DNA from: Hepsetus odoe
Taxonomy: Eukaryota; Chordata; Actinopteri; Characiformes; Hepsetidae
Direction: 5' to 3'
Length of the DNA stretch: 64,000 nucleotides
Assembly (NCBI GenBank): GCA_017165825.1
Contig: CM029383.1
Location: forward strand, 2,456,067 to 2,520,066
Both the position numbers and the translations under genes were made by a program. The notes under the pieces were generated by a model. It worked only from the letters and a program-made list of their open reading frames with translations, was not told the origin of the DNA and did no database searches. Below are positions 58,378-64,000 of this stretch, one piece after another. Every line of letters begins with the position of its first letter. The stretch's first letter is position 1.

Positions 58378-61300
58378 TGATCAAAATTGCTATTATAAAA
58401 TTGCTTTCATACTAAGAAAATGTGATTCTCTTGCAGTTTTTCATGCTTTTTGTGCACGCAATCCTGCTATTGCAGCCTTAATTGCATTACAAATTACTGT
58501 AAGGACAAGCCATGCTTCGAAATCCTCGTAGTTTCAATGGATTCAGGTGTACAGCTAGAGACATAGTGGCTAGCCCATAGGTCTCCACACTTGGGCACTG
58601 ATCAGCCTCTGTCTGGCTTGTATTCTCGAAACGCTATTGATTTGAATTGTCAATAGCAGGACGCTGGGAAAAAATGGCAGCACTTATAAAATTAATAATC
58701 ACATGCTAGGCCTACAACTCAGCTGCTTGGCAACAGTAATGAACAAATTGATTTCACTGTCAAAGGGGGAATTTAAAAGAAAAAATAGAAGCAAATATTT
58801 ATTGACCAAGCAGCAGATGTTGCTTGAATAGAAGCTTTACTCTCTAGGTGGTATTATTGCTTATGTGTACAATTTCTGTGTATTTACTGCATTTTCGTTC
58901 GAAATTTAATGGCCAAAAATATTCATGTGTCAGGCTGCTCAGTATGGGTTAAAGGCCACCTTAGCTGCTTTAACGCAAATGCCTCTGTAATTCCTGGGCT
59001 GGTATATGAACTCTTATTTATATATTAGCTTTCTTTAACCCTCAGGTAGGAAACATAAGAGAACCTTGTTACAGAACCGCTCATGTTTTATTCAGAGACG
59101 TTTTGGGTTCAGTGGGATGGGCGATATTTGAGCCCTGAGTGTGGCAAATTGGATCAGTGGACATATAGCTGAGTGGACAGTAACAGGAGATGCTCTGCAG
59201 ACCGAAAGCAAGTGAGCAGCATACACACAGTCATTATGGGGCTTCACACTCTCCAGTCTGTTTTTATCTGGTTCTTCCGCAACAGAACACACAAACACTT
59301 TGTGTTTACCTGCCATCCAGCACACATCCAGTGACTGCTATAACAGCCCACCCACTCAAACAGGCTACAGACGGACATGCTTATCCTCGCTTTGATTCTG
59401 CATTATTCTCATTAGCTGCATTTTGTCCTCACTTTTCAAATGCTTTGACAGCCTGACCACAGAATCCCACTTGGATCCACCAACAGTGTTTGAGGTGCTG
59501 CTTCTGTGAATTTTGCATTCAATGCAGCCTCCAGTATGCTGCAACAACATAACTGCAAAATCAGGCCAAAGCCACAAGAAAAATACAGCAGGTATTGGCA
59601 TGGTCTGAAATGGGTCACTGTTAGTGAAAAAATACTTTTGATAGCTGAGGTTCACTAGGATTTGGTGGAGACTATGTGAGCGCTAGTATGCCATTTTTGG
59701 TATTTTCAGCTATATTGATAAAACCACAGATAGTATTTTTGCTGCTGTTTTTAGCCCAGATTGGACAGTAAATAGGTTCTATTGTGCTAAATACACATAG
59801 GGGCAACAACAAGTCATATGAATTGTTGGGCTAAGTTTGATCTATCTAGCTTGGGGACACAGCTGTCAATCAAAATGCAATTTAGCGTTCCATTCTCTTG
59901 AAGCCAAACAAAGCCCAGACTTCTCAAGGATTTCAATGTAAACAACACTGCCATTTGTTTGTCTTCATTTCTCCCTCAAGCTTTGCGGAGTGCTATAAAT
60001 CACATGATGGAATATAGCGCCTTGTTTAATGTCTGACTTGTCAGGCTTTTCAATGGAAGGAGCCAAGACAGGAAGCACTGAAGAAAGGCAGGAGTCATAA
60101 CAGAGGGAAAATGGCTCTCATGCTAACGCAATCTCTGATGGATGTTTTCTCTCATTTTCCTGAAAAGTTTAGGGGATTATTTTCTGCCTTATGTTTAGTG
60201 CAAGCCATGAATGGGTTTGATTTTGAAAGGTACCGTCCAGAGGTAAGGGTGCACTGATCATGTGTGTTTATGCAGTGCGTGTGTATTTTGCTGGCTCACA
60301 TTATTTACATCATGAAATCATTAAACTGATCAATAAAAAAAAAAGAAAATCTGCTAATTGCCAAATGCATGTTGTTTGTATCAGGTCCTGGCCAGTTATG
60401 TTTATCCACCTTTATTTGAGTGCGTAACTAAGAACCCTTTGATCATTGGATCTCATCAGTAGACACCTAATTCCTTGATGCTCTAAGCTTATCCTAAGCT
60501 ATATGGATGCCAGTAACACCACTTCGTTGCATAATTGAGTCAAGCGCTAGGCTTTCTTTAGCAATTGTGTTGGAAAACTGCACAGTGCTGCTTGGCCAGT
60601 AGTTCAAATAAATAACTGCTCTCGGCACACTTGGCTTTATCCGCAAGAGAGATGAGTGCAGCCTTGAAGCAGAGGCATAAGAACAAACAATTAAAAGAAG
60701 AATTTTATTTATCACAACTGGCACTGCATGCAAGTTTATAATGGAAATGCCTTCCATTATTAAAGGTGCAGTATTAAGAATTTAACACATGTCGCAAATC
60801 TAATGAGTATTGGTTTGATCTATTTTCATAAAGTTGTCAAATCCATACCAGGGGAGCCGTAAAGCTTTGATGAGGAGTCAACTCTCCAGCTAATTAATTC
60901 AGAACATGGGGTATTTTTATGGAGGAATAATACTTCAAATGCGACAGCTATGTAATGAGTTCAAGTAGGACATTTGCTTAGGAAATAAAAGAATAGTCAT
61001 CTGGGATTGAAGAGCGGGCTTTTCAGGTTTTAAATTACTGTGTGTTTGCATGGTTTCAGATGGAGCCTGTGCCTGGAAAGCGTGGTATTTTTCATATTTG
61101 TTTGAAGGACTGCCCTATGCCTGGTCCATATAGCACAGCATCATAGCTGAGATGCCCCTATCCACTAATGCATAAAGCAGTTTCTTTAAGCCTCTCAACT
61201 GCTAGCTCAGCCTAAAAGAACCTGTATTCATATTGCCACCACCTTTGGTGAGCTCCCCAACCTGCCCCCTCTGCTGTCACCCTGTCACCAGATGCTGGCC

Positions 61301-61689
61301 TCAGGGTAAATCCCCTAAGGATGGAAGCATTCCTGCAGTGTCCACAGGTGGCCTTGTAATCCTCTTTCCTGACCTATGAAAGAGACTCACTCAGCTTTCC
61401 AGACAAGACTCTCCTGCTGAAGGAGCTGTGGTATGATATTGAAATGATATAAACCAATGATATAAATATGTGAAAGCTATTCCTTTAGCTTGCCTTTGCA
61501 TTCTTTAAATGCATTGTGGTTGAAGTTGAAGAGTCATGAGTTTCAACAGTGCAACAGTGTACTGTTTTCCATCTCAAAGCTAAATGCCAAGCTTTATCAG
61601 AGCTGAATCAATATTGCAAATACATTTTCTATATAAATTCTATAGGGAGTAGAACTGCATTTTATATCTTATGTTTTGTCATGTACAGG

Positions 61690-61910
61690 GGAGAGACAAA
61701 GAGTATATTGGGTGAAGGATGTTGAAGATGGAGCTGCCAGGCAAGTGCAAAAGAGGAAGGCGAAAGAGGAGGTTTATGGATGTGATGAGAGAGGACATGC
61801 AGGGGGTTGGTGTGAATGAGGAAGCTGCAGAAAAAAAAATGGAAATGGATGATCTGCTAAAGCAACCCCTAAATGGGAGCAGCCGAAAGAAGAAGAAAAA
61901 ACACAATTGA
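61690..61910 (+). mobile_element. RTE-like LINE C-terminal and 3' end fragment
   Basis: The plus-strand frame at 61719-61910 reads MLKMELPGKCKRGRRKRRFM, then DVMREDMQGVGVNEEAAEKK, and ends in a gaaagaagaagaaaaa tail. It is the same protein tail as in the LINE pieces at 32641-32838 and, in degraded form, 208-350. It is a 5'-truncated insertion, as usual for LINEs. No target-site duplication was found. Confidence 0.75.
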
Positions 61911-62339
61911 TTGTGAAAAGTGGGAGACACTGCAATAAAAGCATAATTTTTAATTTACTGTTTTATTTTACTTTTTTGAAACATGAAAAGTAATTGAAAA
62001 CAGATCAATCGGTTGCAGATCAAAGCAGCATTTGGAGATACTTTTGAAGTCCTATCAGCTTTTTTTAGCATCTTTTTTTTTGCTCCTAAACCAATAAATG
62101 TGTTTTCAAAAGCAACATATGGTAAACTAAAAGGAAGAATCAATGTTATGAAAATGTTACTTTTACTTTTTAGTCCATACAGTCCTTATATTGATGTGAA
62201 AGGGTTTTAGTTCAATAATAAATATGAAGTGTGGTATTGGATGTCAGCTTTTATTTCCTTGTATTTCCATCCAGACATTTTAAATTACATAGATTATAGC
62301 AATTTGTTTTTATGTTTTATAAGCAACCAAAAGTATTTA

Positions 62340-62640
62340 AAGCAAATTACAAATATGTATTACAGTACATAACACTTAGTATTTGGTTACATATCCTTTG
62401 TGCGATTGACTCAGCCAGTCCAACACTTTCCACTTTCACCCTGATGAAATCCTTTGTGTCATAAATGAGCTTGTATGAGTCATGGGCATATCTTTTCTTT
62501 CTCCACACTTTGGCCTTTCCATCACTTTGATAGAGATGAATCTTTGTCTTATCAGTCCATAAAACCTTGTTTTTTTGTTTATTCTGCTGCATCTGATGGT
62601 ATGACCTCTGTATTTCTGTTCTCAAAGTTTTCTTTGAACA
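62340..62640 (-). pseudogene. Tc1 transposase pseudogene (first catalytic box)
   Basis: The minus-strand frame at 62347-62625 contains KVLWTDKTKIHLYQSDGKAK followed by VWRKKRYAHD. This is the first catalytic box (W-S/T-D-E-T) and following stretch of Tc1 transposases, with E of DET replaced by K. It is followed by unrelated residues and a stop. The other boxes are not present. It belongs to a different Tc1 lineage from the copies at 25086 and 56130, judging by the surrounding residues. Confidence 0.75.
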
Positions 62641-62684
62641 GTGGATTGTGATAACTCCACCAGTGCGCTGTGGAGGTTTTTCAT

Positions 62685-62905
62685 GATATGAAAGTGACCG
62701 TTACTCTTTGTGAGCAGCCCGCATAGTGCAGACTACATCAAAATGAAAAGCTTTCTCTGCATTTGATCCATACACACATTGCAGTAGGGGGCAGCCATAC
62801 ATCCAGCGCCTAGGGAGCAGTCATTGGGATGGTATCAGTCTGAAACTTGAACCATCAATTTTGGGGCCATGTCCAAAACCATTAGTTCACCGCTGCTCCC
62901 AAAAC
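62685..62905 (-). mobile_element. Degraded tRNA-derived SINE, body A and part of the head
   Basis: The reverse complement runs from a damaged head (gggagcagcggtgaactaatg) through ctgctccctaggcgctggat and tgtatggatcaaatgcagag to gtaacggtcactttcat. Body A is complete in outline but many bases differ, so the copy is old. It touches the 5' side of the Tc1 pseudogene. Confidence 0.65.
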
Positions 62906-64000
62906 TTTAGCTTGTCATCATAATGTTTCCGTATATAGCTGTTGTTTTCCTTAACCAATTGGTCTGATGCCTGTTGTCAGTACACCAGTGGTTTTCATTC
63001 TGTTTCAGGACATTCTCACTATGCCCAGTGTTTGTGAAATGCTTCTAATTGATTGTCCCTCTTTTCTCACCCACATAGTGAAACATTTACCATAGACTGC
63101 TCTTTAGCCCCATGCTAAAAATCTGATCTTTCATCTCATATTCTTCTTTTGCTCTTAAACTCAATGACTATTGTGCATGGAAAAGCTTGATGTTGATGGT
63201 TGAGGTTGATGTTGCGAAAGCAAGAACATAATGAACAAATTTTATGCAACCGTGACAAGGGTCAAACTCTGGTGGCTTGACACCTGGATTAGAGGATCTC
63301 TAAAATAGTAAGCCTTGTGAGGTGTTTCTGGTATGCGGTAAATGGCATCTGCCAAAAGTACTCCAAGATAGAACAGGGCAATGATTGAAAGCTGTCATTG
63401 TGTCCCAGCTTGATATGCATGTGTGAGATGGTACAATGATGCCATGTGGGAAGAAGGCAAGTTGGAGATGGCAGTATGATGCTCTGGGGAATGATCTAGC
63501 ATTCTTGGGAATGTGTGCCACCTTCCCAAAAATATTTGCAGACCAATTACTCCCCTTTGATGGCCTCTTTGAAGAATGTTTCAGCCACACAAAAATTGTT
63601 GTATGTTGCAGTTTTGGTGAGACGAAGGTGACCTTTTTGATAGACTGAATTTTGATTAAGGCACAGAGCAACCAGCACAACCAGGTTTAAGTGGTTTAAG
63701 TAGCTATAGTTTAGACATCACTTCTTGATTTTGTATAGTGTCTTACAAGGTAAGTTTAGCATTGTACGACCAGTTGTGTAGAAACAGATTATCAGGGAAG
63801 CGTGTGTTTCACTGTTCTGATGCAAATACACTGTTATGAATGTCTGGCATGATTCACAGAGCCGAGCATAGAGCTGAAATCCTTCTCAAACAGGCTTTGA
63901 ACATGAGCTTTATCTTTCAAATTCTTTTCACTGATAAATGAAGAATCACAGGGTTAAGTATTGACAATTAGTCACAGAAGATTGGGGTCATTTAAGAGAA

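Larger units (their letters stand above)
55217..64000 (+). other. ttc28: ttc28 intron (5' part), runs off the window
   Basis: It starts with the donor gtaaga. No continuation of the TPR array was found before the window ends, so the intron is at least 8.8 kb. It contains a Tc1 transposase fossil (56130-56600), a SINE with a clear target-site duplication (58128-58377), a LINE tail (61690-61910), a Tc1 fossil (62340-62640) and a degraded SINE (62685-62905). The stretches 55217-56129, 56601-58114, 58391-61689 and 62906-64000 show no gene or recognised repeat, only short unrelated open frames. Confidence 0.88.

Noticed and set aside
55217..64000. Search for the next ttc28 TPR exon
   Set aside because: No frame in this stretch continues the NLG...GDY pattern. 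The next exon must lie beyond the window.

Overview
This window is vertebrate nuclear DNA, most likely from a ray-finned fish. The evidence is four exons of one large gene in long AT-rich introns, abundant (CA/TG)n and (CT)n microsatellites, many Tc1/mariner-type transposon fossils, and tRNA-derived SINEs of kinds I associate with otophysan fishes (characins, catfish, knifefish). The order-level guess is inference from repeat style. No bacterial, viral or CRISPR-type system is visible.

The only protein-coding gene I can support is ttc28 (tetratricopeptide repeat protein 28), on the + strand. Four coding exons lie at 13260-13407, 21160-21432, 24280-24410 and 54709-55216. Together they give 1,060 nt of continuous reading frame (353 codons plus one base) with consistent splice phases (0, then 1, 1, 0, 1). 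They encode an N-terminal stretch of the protein: the end of the first TPR block, a linker, and a series of TPRs spaced about 40 residues apart. The gene runs out of the window on both sides. Everything else is intron: 1-13259 (partial), 13408-21159, 21433-24279, 24411-54708 (30.3 kb) and 55217-64000 (partial).

Repeats fill parts of these introns. At 192-901 a LINE fragment was split by a probable solo LTR, which was itself split by a SINE, and each layer keeps its own target-site duplication. SINE copies share one tRNA-like head joined to at least three different 3' bodies. Degraded Tc1/mariner transposases lie at about 24858-25368, 52690-53510, 56130-56600 and 62340-62640, and RTE-like LINE pieces at about 32610-34080 and 61690-61910. 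A clean 174-bp hAT-type MITE lies at 42643-42816. A 2.2-kb minisatellite with 24-bp and 40-bp periods occupies 28170-30365.

The most actionable oddity is technical. At 35889-35906, inside a (TA)n tract, 18 nt match the Tn5 mosaic end used in Nextera sequencing libraries, so adapter sequence has probably been built into the assembly. A second point is biological: the splice donor of the first exon here is the first GT of a GT microsatellite. I found no previously undescribed gene system. Several non-repetitive, homeobox-motif-rich intronic segments are offered only as candidate enhancers.
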